A stretch of DNA of 64,000 nucleotides from Sphingopyxis solisilvae. Its GTDB lineage: Bacteria > Pseudomonadota > Alphaproteobacteria > Sphingomonadales > Sphingomonadaceae. The DNA lies in contig NZ_JADKYM010000016.1 in the NCBI RefSeq assembly GCF_015475875.1, forward strand, positions 1-64,000. Reading direction: 5' to 3'. The notes beneath the pieces are model-generated. The model saw nothing but the letters and a program-made list of their open reading frames with translations, had not been told where the DNA came from and made no database searches. Positions 45,752 through 55,452 of this stretch are shown here, piece after piece. Numbering within the stretch: position 1 is the stretch's first letter; the number at the start of each line of letters is the position of its first letter. Both the position numbers and the translations under genes were made by a program.

Positions 45752-48748
45752 CTAGAACTTCAGCTTCGCCGACACCGCATAACGGCGGCCCAGCGCGTCG
45801 TAGGTCGACGGATAGGTGTTGCCGCTGTTGTAGGTAGTCGAACCGATCGTGTTGCCCAGGATCGGCGGCTGCTTGTCGAGCAGGTTCTGCACCGTGGCGG
45901 TGAACACCAGGTTCTCGCTTACGTTGAAACGCCCGGTCAGGTCGAAGTAATGCGCCGACTTGACCTTCAAGAACCGCGGATCAACCGAGTTAGCCGGACC
46001 ACCGTCATCGATGATCTGCTGCGGTTCGAATTCGACACCGTCGATCCAGCGCCACAGCAGCGACAGATCGACCTTGTCGAAGCCGAGCGTGAAGCGCTGC
46101 GAGAACTGAAGTTCCGGCTGGATCGAACCGGTGAACGAGCAGTTAACGCTATAGTATCCAACGCACTCGCGATCGATCGAGGTTGCCAGATTGACGTCCG
46201 ACCTGAACCTGGACGAGTTGGTCCAGTTACCCACGAACGACCAGTCAAGGCTGGCAAAGCCAAGATCGGTGTTCCAGTTCATCAACAGATCGATGCCGTC
46301 GGTGAACAGGCGGCCATTGTTATTCGTCTGACCGAACAGGCCGGGTGTGATGGCCGGATCGCCGTCAAGACCACCGGTGAACGGGTTACGACGAATGATC
46401 GTGCACGACGGGTCGGTTGCGCTTGCCGCCGTGAGATTCCCGAAGCAGGTCGAGATGATGTCGCCGGGCAGCGGCGCACCGATCACGTTGTTGATCTTGA
46501 TGTTATAATAATCGATCGACATCGAGAAACGCGGCAGGAACGACGGCTGCAGCACTGCACCAATGGTCCAGGTATTCGCCTTTTCCGGCTGCAACGCCAG
46601 GCTGCCACCAACGGTGATGTTCGCCTGTGCTGCCGTCGGATTGGTGATGCTGCCGATCGTGCCGACCGGAGCACCCTGTGCCAAGCAGACGGCGCGCAGG
46701 TTGGCATTGGTCGTCGGCGCTGCACCGGCACAGGGGTCGATCCCCAGGTTGGTCAGGCCAACGGTCAGCGGCGTGAACAATTCACCGATGTTCGGAGCAC
46801 GAACCGCGCGGCTGTAATTGCCGCGAAGCTTGAAGCCATTGACCGGAGTCCAGCTGCCGCCAGCCTTCCAGGTCCAAGTGTCATAACCGGCCGCACCCCG
46901 GATGCTGTAATCCGAATAGCGGATGCCGGCTTCGAGGGTCAGATTTTCGAAGAAGGGTTTGTCTTCGATCAGCGGCGCGACGAGTTCGGCATAGGCTTCA
47001 TAGACCGCATACTGACCGTCGATATCGGGGGCTGCACCGCCGGCGCCGCCGAGTTCACCCGGGGTTTTGGCGAGCAAATCCGATGCTTGCTGCGCACGAT
47101 ATTTCCGGTGTTCGCCGCCGATTGCGAAACCGATCGGCTGAACCGCGCCCGGCGAAGTAAAGCCGAGATCGCCCGAGATGATCGCGCGAACCTGCGCCAG
47201 CGAAGTCCGGTTGGTCGTCGAGCTGTTTTCCGACAGATAGTCGGCCATCGCCGGCGTGATCGACCCTTCGGGCCCGAACAGGTTGACGGGGACGCACCCG
47301 TTGGTGTTGTTCTGACAGGTCGTGGTGTTGTCGGCCAGCGATGCCTGGCGGAAACGCGACTGCAGGGTGTAGTTCTTGATCGTCTGGATATTTTCCGATT
47401 CGCCGTACGAACCTTCGATGTTCCAGTCGATCGTATCGGTGATGCCGCCGCGGGCGCCGACGCGATAATCGAAGAACGTCGTCTGATAGTCGCTGATACG
47501 CGGACCAACTTCCGGCGTCCGGCGGTTGAGCGTCACGGTGACTTCGCGATAGTTCGGATCGGTCCGTCCGGTCGCGGTCGCCGCGGCGGCGCATTCTGCC
47601 GTCGAGAAGCGAGGCGTGTAAACGCCTTCCGTCGTTGACGTGTTGAACGCACAGAACTGGCTACGCAGCGCCGCCGGCAGGAACGGATTGTTGAGGTTCA
47701 CCGTTACGGTGCCGCCGAACGAACCCGACGGAGCGATGATCGTCGACACGGTGTTCTTCGAGAACATGCCGCGCGCATAGACTTCGATCGCGTCGGATAC
47801 TTCGTAATTGCCCTGACCGTAGATGTTAAAGCGCTCGAAGGGCGTCTGGAAGATGTTGAACGGGTTGAAGTTGTAAGTGGCGAAGGTGCCGACGGCTTGT
47901 CCAGCGGCGTTGATCTGACGAACGCCTCCGTTGGCAACGGCAGGATCGGTGCTCGGCAGACCGGTCACCGGATCGATCGGGCGGGTACCCGAAAAACGCG
48001 ACGGAACGCTGGTGCCGGAACCGAAGAAGGTGTTCGAATAGCTGTCGAGCGTGTCCAGCGAGAACGAGCGCGCACCCTGATACACAGGGTCTGCCTGCTG
48101 GTAACCGATGCTCAGCACGGCGTTACCGCGGCCATCGTCGAAGTTGGCACCGATGGTCGCATCAACGCGGAAGATATTGCCGTCGCCACGCTCGGTGATC
48201 TGTTCCGAAGCGGTGACTTCCAGACCGGCGAAATCGCGCTTGGTGATGAAATTGACCACGCCGGTGATGGCGTCGGCGCCATAGGTCGTCACGGCAGCGC
48301 CGGTCAGGGCATCGACGCGCTCGATCAGCGCCAGCGGAATGTTGTTGAGGTCGACACGGCCCAGAGGATCCGACGGGGCGATGCGATTGCCGTTGAGCAG
48401 AACGATATTGCGGACCGAACCCAGGCCGCGAAGATCGACATAGGAGGCGCCGGCGTTGCCGTTGTTGACCGCCGAACCGATGTTCGGAACGACGCCGGGC
48501 AGTTCACGCAGAACTTCTTCCGCGGTGTTCGACTGCTTCAGTTCGATCGTGTCTGCCGTCGTCACGTTGACGGGCGTCGACTGCTCAAGGTTCGGATTGC
48601 GGATCAGCGTACCGGTCACGACGATTTCGCCGCCGGTGGTCGCGCTGTCCTGCGCGTCCTGCGCATAGGCAGGAGCCGAGGCCAGGGCCACGCTCAGTAC
48701 GAGCGGCGCGGCGCCTAGCTTCAGCTTGGAATATTGGGTTTTCGTCAC
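45752..48748 (-). CDS. Large TonB-dependent receptor (sphingomonad type)
   Basis: The 998-residue protein has a signal peptide ending PAYAQD, the TonB-box-like GEIVVTGTLIRNPN, a plug domain (VLRELPGVVPNIGSAVNNG, YVDLRGLGSVRNIVLLNGNR, YGADAITGVVNFIT) and a long barrel ending in Phe (AVSAKLKF). The G-T-R/L-I-R-P pattern and length place it with large sphingomonad receptors for carbohydrates or peptides rather than siderophores; the ligand is unknown. It is convergent with the sulfotransferase-like gene and likely part of the same functional cluster. Confidence 0.93.
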   Translation of the reverse strand: MTKTQYSKLKLGAAPLVLSVALASAPAYAQDAQDSATTGGEIVVTGTLIRNPNLEQSTPVNVTTADTIELKQSNTAEEVLRELPGVVPNIGSAVNNGNAGASYVDLRGLGSVRNIVLLNGNRIAPSDPLGRVDLNNIPLALIERVDALTGAAVTTYGADAITGVVNFITKRDFAGLEVTASEQITERGDGNIFRVDATIGANFDDGRGNAVLSIGYQQADPVYQGARSFSLDTLDSYSNTFFGSGTSVPSRFSGTRPIDPVTGLPSTDPAVANGGVRQINAAGQAVGTFATYNFNPFNIFQTPFERFNIYGQGNYEVSDAIEVYARGMFSKNTVSTIIAPSGSFGGTVTVNLNNPFLPAALRSQFCAFNTSTTEGVYTPRFSTAECAAAATATGRTDPNYREVTVTLNRRTPEVGPRISDYQTTFFDYRVGARGGITDTIDWNIEGSYGESENIQTIKNYTLQSRFRQASLADNTTTCQNNTNGCVPVNLFGPEGSITPAMADYLSENSSTTNRTSLAQVRAIISGDLGFTSPGAVQPIGFAIGGEHRKYRAQQASDLLAKTPGELGGAGGAAPDIDGQYAVYEAYAELVAPLIEDKPFFENLTLEAGIRYSDYSIRGAAGYDTWTWKAGGSWTPVNGFKLRGNYSRAVRAPNIGELFTPLTVGLTNLGIDPCAGAAPTTNANLRAVCLAQGAPVGTIGSITNPTAAQANITVGGSLALQPEKANTWTIGAVLQPSFLPRFSMSIDYYNIKINNVIGAPLPGDIISTCFGNLTAASATDPSCTIIRRNPFTGGLDGDPAITPGLFGQTNNNGRLFTDGIDLLMNWNTDLGFASLDWSFVGNWTNSSRFRSDVNLATSIDRECVGYYSVNCSFTGSIQPELQFSQRFTLGFDKVDLSLLWRWIDGVEFEPQQIIDDGGPANSVDPRFLKVKSAHYFDLTGRFNVSENLVFTATVQNLLDKQPPILGNTIGSTTYNSGNTYPSTYDALGRRYAVSAKLKF

Positions 48749-48953
48749 AGTGCAGTCCCTTGCTACTGGTGGAATGGATTACCCGAGTCCTTGTTTTGTC
48801 GGCGCACGCCGACGCACAAACACCCCGATAGCGTGCGGAATGATCCTTCACTGACACCGAGTAAAGCCAAATTGCGGGCTAATTCGCAGTTTCGCGACAC
48901 ATTGTGACGTATTTGCAACAAACCGGAGAAACAAAGACATACTATGCGTCGCC

Positions 48954-48972
48954 ATGTCGTTACCGACGACAT
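48954..48972. promoter_or_regulatory. 7-bp dyad upstream of TonB receptor
   Basis: ATGTCGT (48954-48960) and ACGACAT (48966-48972) are perfect inverted copies with a 5-base spacer. The dyad lies in the 265-bp spacer between the LytM peptidase stop and the receptor start. It has no T-run, so an operator is more likely than a terminator. Nothing else assignable is seen in this spacer. Confidence 0.3.
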
Positions 48973-49013
48973 ATTGTTTCAATAGAAACCAGTTTTTGCC
49001 GACAACCGATTGC

Positions 49014-49952
49014 CTATCGGCCCATCGGCGCAGCGAGTTTGGCGGGATCGAGCCGCGCGTCATTCCATTTCAGGCCCCAGTGCATATGCGGCCCGGTCGC
49101 ACGCCCCGTGCTTCCGACGGTCCCCAGCACCTGTCCCTGCACGACCCGGTCGCCGACCTTTACGTCGAGCCGCTGGCAATGGAGAAAGGCGCTCGACAGC
49201 CCCATGCCGTGATCGACGATCAGCAGATAGCCTTCGAGGGTAAAGGGCGCGTCGGCCGCGAGCGTGACGACGCCATCGGCGGGTGCGACGAAGGGCGTTC
49301 CGGCGGGCACCGCAATATCGGTGCCGCTGTGATAGCTGCCGGGCTGGCCCTGATAGACGCGCTGCGACCCGAAAACGCCCGACAGCCGCCCGGTCACCGG
49401 CCAGCGAAAGCGCTGTTTCCAGCCGTCCGATTCAACCCGCATGTCGCGCGCCGCGGCGATCAGCGCCAGCTCGGCGGGACGCCGCCGCGCGAAATCGGCG
49501 TCGCTCGCGGCGCTGCCGCGATAGGGGGCGTTGATCCGTTCGATCCGCCACGCGCCCGGCGCGACCGCGATGTCGCGCGCGATGCTGCGCCCGTCGGCCA
49601 AGGTCGCCACCAGCCGCGCCGCGGGTGCGGCGTCACGGTCGAAAGCGATCAGGAAACCGCCATCGCGGTCGAGCGCGATCGACCGTCCGTCCAGCGTCAG
49701 CGCCCGCGTCCCCCCGGGCGCTTGCCCCAGCATGGCCGCGCCCTGCTCGGCGACGCCCCGCAGGATGAAATCGCCGGGAGCCAGCGGCGCAAGCGGCGCG
49801 ACTGCCGCAGCGGGTGCAGGCGTCGGACGCGCGGGTGTGTCGACCGACGCAACCGGTCGCGCGGGCGCCTCTCCGGCGGGTACGCAACTGGCAGCGACGA
49901 TCAGCAGCGGCAGGGCAGCGGCGCAACGACCCCGGTATCGGTGACGCATCAT
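49014..49952 (-). CDS. M23 (LytM-like) peptidoglycan endopeptidase
   Basis: The 312-residue protein has an N-terminal export signal that may be a lipobox (AASC), a Pro/Ala-rich linker and a C-terminal M23 domain with zinc ligands HSGTDIAVPAGTPFVAPADG (HxxxD) and HMHWG (HxH), so it should be an active metallopeptidase cutting peptide crossbridges. Its start overlaps the DUF2093 stop (ATGA at 49949-49952). It is third in an xseA-DUF2093-M23 operon. Confidence 0.93.
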   Translation of the reverse strand: MMRHRYRGRCAAALPLLIVAASCVPAGEAPARPVASVDTPARPTPAPAAAVAPLAPLAPGDFILRGVAEQGAAMLGQAPGGTRALTLDGRSIALDRDGGFLIAFDRDAAPAARLVATLADGRSIARDIAVAPGAWRIERINAPYRGSAASDADFARRRPAELALIAAARDMRVESDGWKQRFRWPVTGRLSGVFGSQRVYQGQPGSYHSGTDIAVPAGTPFVAPADGVVTLAADAPFTLEGYLLIVDHGMGLSSAFLHCQRLDVKVGDRVVQGQVLGTVGSTGRATGPHMHWGLKWNDARLDPAKLAAPMGR

Positions 49953-50161
49953 GCGCCGCGCGCGGCGTCCAGATCGGCCTGCACCGAAATAGCGGCACTC
50001 GCATAAGGTTCCTGCCGCGCCACCGACCAATAGCGCAGCTCGTCAAGCCCGATCGGCACGCCGGTCACCGAGCACAGTACGTGATCGCCCGGTTCGAGAA
50101 CGCGGTAGCCGTTAGGACCATAGTGGAGGCGGGCGAGGCGGTTGCGGCTGGCGATCAGCAT
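49949..50161 (-). CDS. DUF2093 family protein
   Basis: The 70-residue protein matches DUF2093: ARLHYGPNGYRVLEPGDHVL, CSVTGVPIGLDELRYWSVAR and QEPYASA. These small alphaproteobacterial proteins have no established function, though the Cys may bind metal. It lies between xseA (76 bases upstream) and the LytM peptidase (4-base overlap), a position I would expect to be conserved. Confidence 0.85.
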   Translation of the reverse strand: MLIASRNRLARLHYGPNGYRVLEPGDHVLCSVTGVPIGLDELRYWSVARQEPYASAAISVQADLDAARGA

Positions 50162-50237
50162 GATTTATGTCCGTGGAAAGCTTCAGTGGCGTCGACCACT
50201 ATAGCAGCCGACGACGATGGGGCCACCCCCGGCAATG

Positions 50238-51662
50238 TCAGAACAGCTCGCCCTGTCCTCTTTTGGGCGGCGGGACAGGCGGGCGGCGGGCAGGACGCGG
50301 CGCGGCGGGCGGCGGCGGATCGCTGCCCGCGGAGGCAACCAGAATCTCGCCATCGGCGAATTGCAATCGCAGGTGCCCGGCGTCTTGCGCGCGGGCGGCG
50401 GTGGTGACGATCGCGCCACCCGCATCGCGGACCATCGCATAGCCGCGCGACAACAAGGCGCGCGGGTCGAGGCTGTCGAGCAGGCGCCCCAGCCCCTCCA
50501 GCCGCGCGCGGTCCCGATCCCAGCGCCGCGCCAGCAATGCGGGGCGCAGCGCAGCGCCGCGCGTCGCCAGCCGGTCCGCAACCATCGTCAGCCGCTGCCG
50601 CTGGCTGCGGTCAAGGCGGTCGCCCGCTTCGTCGAGCCGCTGGCGCTGCGGCGCATAGAGCGCCTCGCGCCGCGGCAGATGGCGCGCCAGCGCGGTCAGC
50701 CGTTCGTTCGCCAGCGCCTGATGGCGATTGGCGGCGCCGATCATCCGGCCGTTCCATGTCGCCAGCAATTCCTGCAGTTCGGCGCGCACCGGCACCGCCA
50801 TTTCGGCGGCCGCGGTCGGGGTCGGCGCGCGGCGGTCGGCGGCATAGTCGGCCAGCGTCGTGTCGGTTTCGTGCCCGACCGCGCTGATCGTCGGGATGCC
50901 GCAATCGGCGATCGCGCGCACCACGATCTCTTCGTTGAACGCCCACAGGTCCTCGATCGACCCACCGCCGCGCGCGACGATCACCAGGTCGGGGCGCGGC
51001 ACCGGCCCGTCGGGTGTCAGCGCATCGAAACCGCGGACGGCCTTCGCGACCTGCGCCGCAGCGCCGTCGCCCTGCACCAGCACCGGCCAGACGATGACAT
51101 GCGTCGGAAAACGATCGGCCAGGCGGTGGAGGATGTCGCGGATCACCGCACCTGTCGGCGAGGTCACGACCCCAATGATCCGTGGCAGGCGCGGCAAGTC
51201 CTGCTTCCGCTCCTGATCGAACAATCCCTCGGCGCCCAGCCGCGCCTTGAGCTTTTCGAACAAGAGCATCAGGGCGCCCTCGCCCGCAACCTCAAGCGTA
51301 TCGACGACGAGCTGATATTTCGAGCGCCCCGGATAGGTTGTGAGCTTGCCGGTCGCGATCACCTCGATCCCGTCCTCGGGCCGGAACGCCAGCCGCGCCG
51401 CCTGCCCTTTCCACATCACCATGTCGATCAGCGCGTTATCGTCTTTCAGCGCCGCATAGAAATGCCCCGACGCGGCACGTTTCGCGCCCGACAGCTCGCC
51501 GCGCACGCGTACCCGCGCAAAGCCGTCCTCGACCGTGCGCTTGATCGCCGCCGACAATTGGCTGACCGACAGCGGCGGAACATTGTCGCCGGACGTCGCC
51601 TCGGCTAACAGCCGCGCCGCGGGGTCGGTTTCGGACGCCGGATCGGGAAAAGGGACAGACAT
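50238..51662 (-). CDS. xseA: Exodeoxyribonuclease VII large subunit
   Basis: The 474-residue protein has the N-terminal OB fold ([29 protein letters not shown]) and the catalytic domain ([59 protein letters not shown]), followed by coiled-coil helices and a Pro-rich tail ending GQGELF. With XseB it degrades single-stranded DNA. ATG 51662 shares two bases with the divergent purD ATG at 51661. CAGGA 5 bases upstream is its likely ribosome site, inside purD. Confidence 0.96.
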   Translation of the reverse strand: MSVPFPDPASETDPAARLLAEATSGDNVPPLSVSQLSAAIKRTVEDGFARVRVRGELSGAKRAASGHFYAALKDDNALIDMVMWKGQAARLAFRPEDGIEVIATGKLTTYPGRSKYQLVVDTLEVAGEGALMLLFEKLKARLGAEGLFDQERKQDLPRLPRIIGVVTSPTGAVIRDILHRLADRFPTHVIVWPVLVQGDGAAAQVAKAVRGFDALTPDGPVPRPDLVIVARGGGSIEDLWAFNEEIVVRAIADCGIPTISAVGHETDTTLADYAADRRAPTPTAAAEMAVPVRAELQELLATWNGRMIGAANRHQALANERLTALARHLPRREALYAPQRQRLDEAGDRLDRSQRQRLTMVADRLATRGAALRPALLARRWDRDRARLEGLGRLLDSLDPRALLSRGYAMVRDAGGAIVTTAARAQDAGHLRLQFADGEILVASAGSDPPPPAAPRPARRPPVPPPKRGQGELF

Positions 51663-52953
51663 GAATATCCTGCTGGTCGGCTCGGGGGGCCGCGAACATG
51701 CGCTGAGCTGGCAGTTGGCGCAATCGCCGTCTTGCCGCAAGCTCTATGCCGCCCCCGGCAACCCGGGGATCGAGGCGTTTGCCGAATGCCTGGCGGTCGC
51801 CGCCGACGATCTCGACGGCCTGATCGGCGCCTGCGCGGCGCATGCGATCGATTTTGTCGTCGTCGGTCCCGAGGCACCGCTGGTCGCGGGGCTTGCCGAC
51901 CGGCTGCGCGCAAAGGGCGTCGCGGTCTTTGGTCCCGGTGCCGCGGCGGCCCAGCTCGAAGGGTCAAAGGGCTTCACCAAGGATTTGTGTGCGCGCGCGG
52001 GCATCCCGACCGCGGCCTATGTCCGCTGCACCAGCGCCGACGAGGCGCTGGCCGCACTCACGGATTTCAGCATCCCCGTCGTGATCAAGGCCGACGGGCT
52101 CGCCGCAGGCAAAGGCGTCGTCATCGCCGAGACGCGCGCCGACGCCGAAGCCGCGATCGCCGATATGTTCGACGGCGCCTTCGGCAGCGCGGGTGCCGCG
52201 GTGGTGATCGAGGAATTTATGACCGGCGAGGAAGCGAGCTTTTTCGCGCTGTCCGACGGCACTAATGTGATGGCGTTCGGCAGCGCGCAGGACCATAAGC
52301 GCGTCGGCGACGGCGATGTCGGACCGAACACCGGCGGCATGGGCGCCTACAGCCCCGCACCGGTGCTTACCCCCGACCTCGAAGCACAGGTGATCGATCG
52401 CATCATCCGCCCGACCGTCGCCGCGCTCGCCGCCGAGGGCACCCCCTATGTCGGCGTGCTGTTCGCCGGGCTGATGCTGACCGATGCGGGGCCGAAGCTC
52501 ATCGAATATAACGCGCGCTTCGGCGATCCCGAATGCCAGGTGCTGATGATGCGCTATACCGGCGATCTGGCCGCGCTGCTTTACGCGGCTGCGACCGGCG
52601 CACTGGCGACCGCATCGCCGCCCGCCTTTGCCAGCGGCTATGCGCTGACTGTCGTCATGGCGGCGAATGGCTATCCGGCCACCCCCGAAAAAGGCGGTGC
52701 GATCGATGGCATCGCGGAGGCGGAAAGCGGCGGGGTGCGCGTCTTTCACGCCGGTACCGCGCGCGACGGCGATAGGATCGTTGCCGCAGGCGGGCGCGTG
52801 CTCAACGTCACCGCGACCGGCCGGACGGTGACCGAAGCACAGCAACGCGCCTATGCGGCGGTCGACCGGATCGATTTCGCGAGCGGCTTCTGCCGCCGTG
52901 ACATCGGGTGGCGCGAGGTCGCGCGCGAAACGCGTTCGGGCGGCGAGGCTTGA
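51661..52953 (+). CDS. purD: Phosphoribosylamine-glycine ligase
   Basis: The 430-residue ATP-grasp enzyme of purine synthesis begins [17 protein letters not shown] and has the ATP-grasp core ([53 protein letters not shown]). AAGGGA lies 5 bases before ATG 51661, inside the xseA coding region. An upstream extension exists only as the antisense of xseA and is not used. Confidence 0.97.
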   Translation: MNILLVGSGGREHALSWQLAQSPSCRKLYAAPGNPGIEAFAECLAVAADDLDGLIGACAAHAIDFVVVGPEAPLVAGLADRLRAKGVAVFGPGAAAAQLEGSKGFTKDLCARAGIPTAAYVRCTSADEALAALTDFSIPVVIKADGLAAGKGVVIAETRADAEAAIADMFDGAFGSAGAAVVIEEFMTGEEASFFALSDGTNVMAFGSAQDHKRVGDGDVGPNTGGMGAYSPAPVLTPDLEAQVIDRIIRPTVAALAAEGTPYVGVLFAGLMLTDAGPKLIEYNARFGDPECQVLMMRYTGDLAALLYAAATGALATASPPAFASGYALTVVMAANGYPATPEKGGAIDGIAEAESGGVRVFHAGTARDGDRIVAAGGRVLNVTATGRTVTEAQQRAYAAVDRIDFASGFCRRDIGWREVARETRSGGEA

Positions 52954-52999
52954 GGTTCGCGGCCACGCGGCATAGGCTGGCCAAAACAGGAGCAAAGAC

Positions 53000-53632
53000 A
53001 TGGTGATGTGGCTTCAGGAAAATTGGGTCGTCGCGGTCGTCGGCCTGGTCGTCGCGGTCGTGCTGCTGTGGTTTCTGTTCGGCCGGACGCGAGCTGAGCC
53101 CGCCGAAACGCCGGTCGCGCCGCCCGCCGAACCGCGCAAACCGCTCGAACCCGTCAAGCCCGATATCGTCGCCGCCGAACCGGCGCGATTCAAGCCGGTC
53201 GAACCGGCACCGGCATCGATAGCAAAGGCGCCGCCACCTCGCGCGCCCGAACCGGTCGCTGCGACACCGCCGCCGCCTCCCGCTCCGGAACCGGATATTG
53301 CGCCAGAACCTGTTGCCGGGGTGGCGAACCCCGAACCGGCGCCCCCGCCACCCGCCGAACCGGCACCGCCGCCGGTCGCCAAAATCGACAATCTGCAACT
53401 GATCAAAGGTGTCGGCCCGAAAATGGTGGCGCTGTTGAATGGACTGGGCGTCACCAGTTTCCAGCAGATCGCCGACTGGACCGAAGCGGATATTGTCGCC
53501 ATCGACCCCCAGCTCGGCGCCTTTCAAGGCCGCATCACGCGCGACAATATCGTCGATCAGGCGGGCTATCTGGCGCGCGGCGACAAGGCCGGTTTCGAAG
53601 CCAAATATGGAGCCCTCGGCGGCGAACTCTGA
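53000..53632 (+). CDS. Membrane-anchored helix-hairpin-helix protein
   Basis: The 210-residue protein has an N-terminal transmembrane helix (VVAVVGLVVAVVLLWFLFG), a long Pro/Ala/Glu-rich linker (residues 32-130), and a C-terminal H3TH-like domain: LQLIKGVGPKMVALLNGLGV, then TSFQQIADWTEADIVAID and GRITRDNIVDQA. This domain also occurs at the end of NuoE-like and ribosomal proteins. The helix-hairpin-helix suggests DNA or RNA contact from the membrane; the role is unknown. AGGAG lies 8 bases upstream of ATG 53000. Confidence 0.82.
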   Translation: MVMWLQENWVVAVVGLVVAVVLLWFLFGRTRAEPAETPVAPPAEPRKPLEPVKPDIVAAEPARFKPVEPAPASIAKAPPPRAPEPVAATPPPPPAPEPDIAPEPVAGVANPEPAPPPPAEPAPPPVAKIDNLQLIKGVGPKMVALLNGLGVTSFQQIADWTEADIVAIDPQLGAFQGRITRDNIVDQAGYLARGDKAGFEAKYGALGGEL

Positions 53633-53663
53633 GGTTTGCAGACGACCGGTAGCGCACATAAGC

Positions 53664-53855
53664 GATCCTCCCCCGACGGGGGAGGGGGATCACCCGAAGG
53701 GTGGTGGAGGGGCGCTTGCGGTTTACGAAGCGCTTGACGGGGTGAGTCAAACTTGCCGGGAGCCTGGCAGCGGAGCACTACAGCAACGGTAAAGCAAACC
53801 GCCTGTACCCCTCCACCAGCTTCGCTGGTCCCCCTCCCCGTTCCGGGGAGGATCG
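53664..53855. repeat. Palindromic intergenic element, copy 3
   Basis: It begins GATCCTCCCCCGACGGGGG and ends CCGGGGAGGATCG, with the shared internal units GGTGGAGGGGC (53702-53713 region) and CCCCTCCACC (53809-53818). It sits in the convergent gap between the helix-hairpin-helix gene and the CNNM-like gene, where a bidirectional folding element would terminate or protect both transcripts. Confidence 0.85.
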
Positions 53856-53912
53856 GCAGTTCCCCACCCCTCAGCCGACCTCACCCAGCCAAGGGTGAAC
53901 GCCGCTCCGGAG

Positions 53913-55235
53913 TCAGTCTTCGTCGGCGTCCTTGGGCTTCGACAGCTCGGTCACGAGCAGCTTGTCGATCTTGCGTCCGTCCATATCGACGATCTCGAAC
54001 TGCCAGCCCCGGTCGGTAAACTTTTCCCCTTCCTTCGGCAGCCGTTTCAGGATCGCCAGTGCGTGACCCGCGGCGGTCGCATAATCGCGGTCTTCGCCAA
54101 GCTCGATCCCCAGCCGTTCGGCCATCTGGTCGGCGGGCATCGATCCGGCAATCAGCAGGCTTCCGTCGTCGCGCTCGACGACGAACGGCTCGCTGCCGAT
54201 ATCCTGATCGGACGCAAATTCACCGGCAATTGCGGCGAGCAGGTCGGCAGGGGTCACCAGTCCTTCGAAATGGCCATATTCGTCGTGGACAAACAGCATC
54301 GGCACATCAGCGGCGCGCAGCGCCTCGAGCGCGTCCATCGCGTCGATCTGGTCGTGGATGACCTTGGCCGGGCGGATCAGTTTTTCCAGATCGATCGCTT
54401 CGCTACCAAACAGCGCCGCGGCAATGTCGCGTGCCTGCACCACGCCGACCAGCTCGTCGACCGATCCGCGCGCTACCGGCAGGCGGCTGTGCGGCGTTTC
54501 CAGCAATTTGTCGCGAACCGCCCGCGCGTCGAGCGACAGGTCGATCCAGTCGACATCCTTGCGCGGCGTCATCACCTCGCGCACCGGCCGGTCCGCGAGG
54601 CGCACGACGCCCGATATGATCGCGCGTTCGCTTTCCTCGATCACCCCCGATTTCGACGCCTCGGCGACGATCAGATGCAACTCCTCCGCAGTAACGCGGT
54701 CCTCGGACTCGCGGTTCAGACCCAACAGGCGGAACACGAGCGCGGAGCTAGTGTCGAGCAGCCACACCAGCGGCGCAGCGATGCGCGACAGCCAGTACAT
54801 CACCGGCGCGACGACGATCGCGATGCGTTCGGGGGCGCGCAGCGCAAATTGTTTTGGCACCAGCTCGCCCGCGATCAACGACACATAAGTGGTCAATGCG
54901 ATTACGACCGCAAAAGCGGTGGTCAGCGCCGTCGCCGCATCGAGACCGAACAGCGCCTGCAACCGTTCGGCGACCGGCCGCCCCAGGCTCGCGCCCGAAT
55001 AGGCGCCGGTCAGCACGCCGATCAGCGTAATGCCGACCTGGACCGTCGACAGAAAGCGACCGGGGTCGGACGCGAGCTGGCGGGCAATCGTCGCGCCGCG
55101 GCTGCCGCGCTTTTCGGCGGCCTGCAGGCGCGGATCGCGTGACGACACGATGGCGAGTTCGGACATGGCGAACACGCCGTTGAGCAAAACCAGGATCAGG
55201 ATGATCGCGACGTCGGACCAGGGGAAAGGCGTCAT
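53913..55235 (-). CDS. CNNM/CorC-type (DUF21-CBS) membrane protein
   Basis: The 440-residue protein has an N-terminal DUF21 domain with four helices (VAIILILVLLNGVFAMSELA, then TYVSLIAGELVPKQFALRAP), a CBS pair (about residues 210-330, with VREVMTPRKDVDWIDL) and a CorC_HlyC domain at the C-terminus (WQFEIVDMDGRKIDKLLV). Such proteins are magnesium exporters or regulators; the old name hemolysin is misleading. It is monocistronic on the minus strand. Confidence 0.93.
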   Translation of the reverse strand: MTPFPWSDVAIILILVLLNGVFAMSELAIVSSRDPRLQAAEKRGSRGATIARQLASDPGRFLSTVQVGITLIGVLTGAYSGASLGRPVAERLQALFGLDAATALTTAFAVVIALTTYVSLIAGELVPKQFALRAPERIAIVVAPVMYWLSRIAAPLVWLLDTSSALVFRLLGLNRESEDRVTAEELHLIVAEASKSGVIEESERAIISGVVRLADRPVREVMTPRKDVDWIDLSLDARAVRDKLLETPHSRLPVARGSVDELVGVVQARDIAAALFGSEAIDLEKLIRPAKVIHDQIDAMDALEALRAADVPMLFVHDEYGHFEGLVTPADLLAAIAGEFASDQDIGSEPFVVERDDGSLLIAGSMPADQMAERLGIELGEDRDYATAAGHALAILKRLPKEGEKFTDRGWQFEIVDMDGRKIDKLLVTELSKPKDADED

Positions 55236-55452
55236 GCGCGGGTGTCGGGGCGCCGCCGCGCCCTGCCCCTGGATCGATCGTTCATGATCGCCCTATATGC
55301 GAAAGACACCGCCCTGCACAATGGCCGACCGCTGAACGCGTCGATCAGCCGCGGTTCAGCACAATTCGGGAACCAGATGCGCCGCCATATGTTATCGGCA
55401 TGGACGGCGGCCTGCGCGAGGACCAGATGCGCCCGCCAAAAAAGGGAGCAAC

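Noticed and set aside
45752-47638. Long plus-strand open frame opposite the second TonB receptor
   Set aside because: It is antisense to a clear receptor; the translated product is low-complexity Arg/Ala/Val and lacks any domain.
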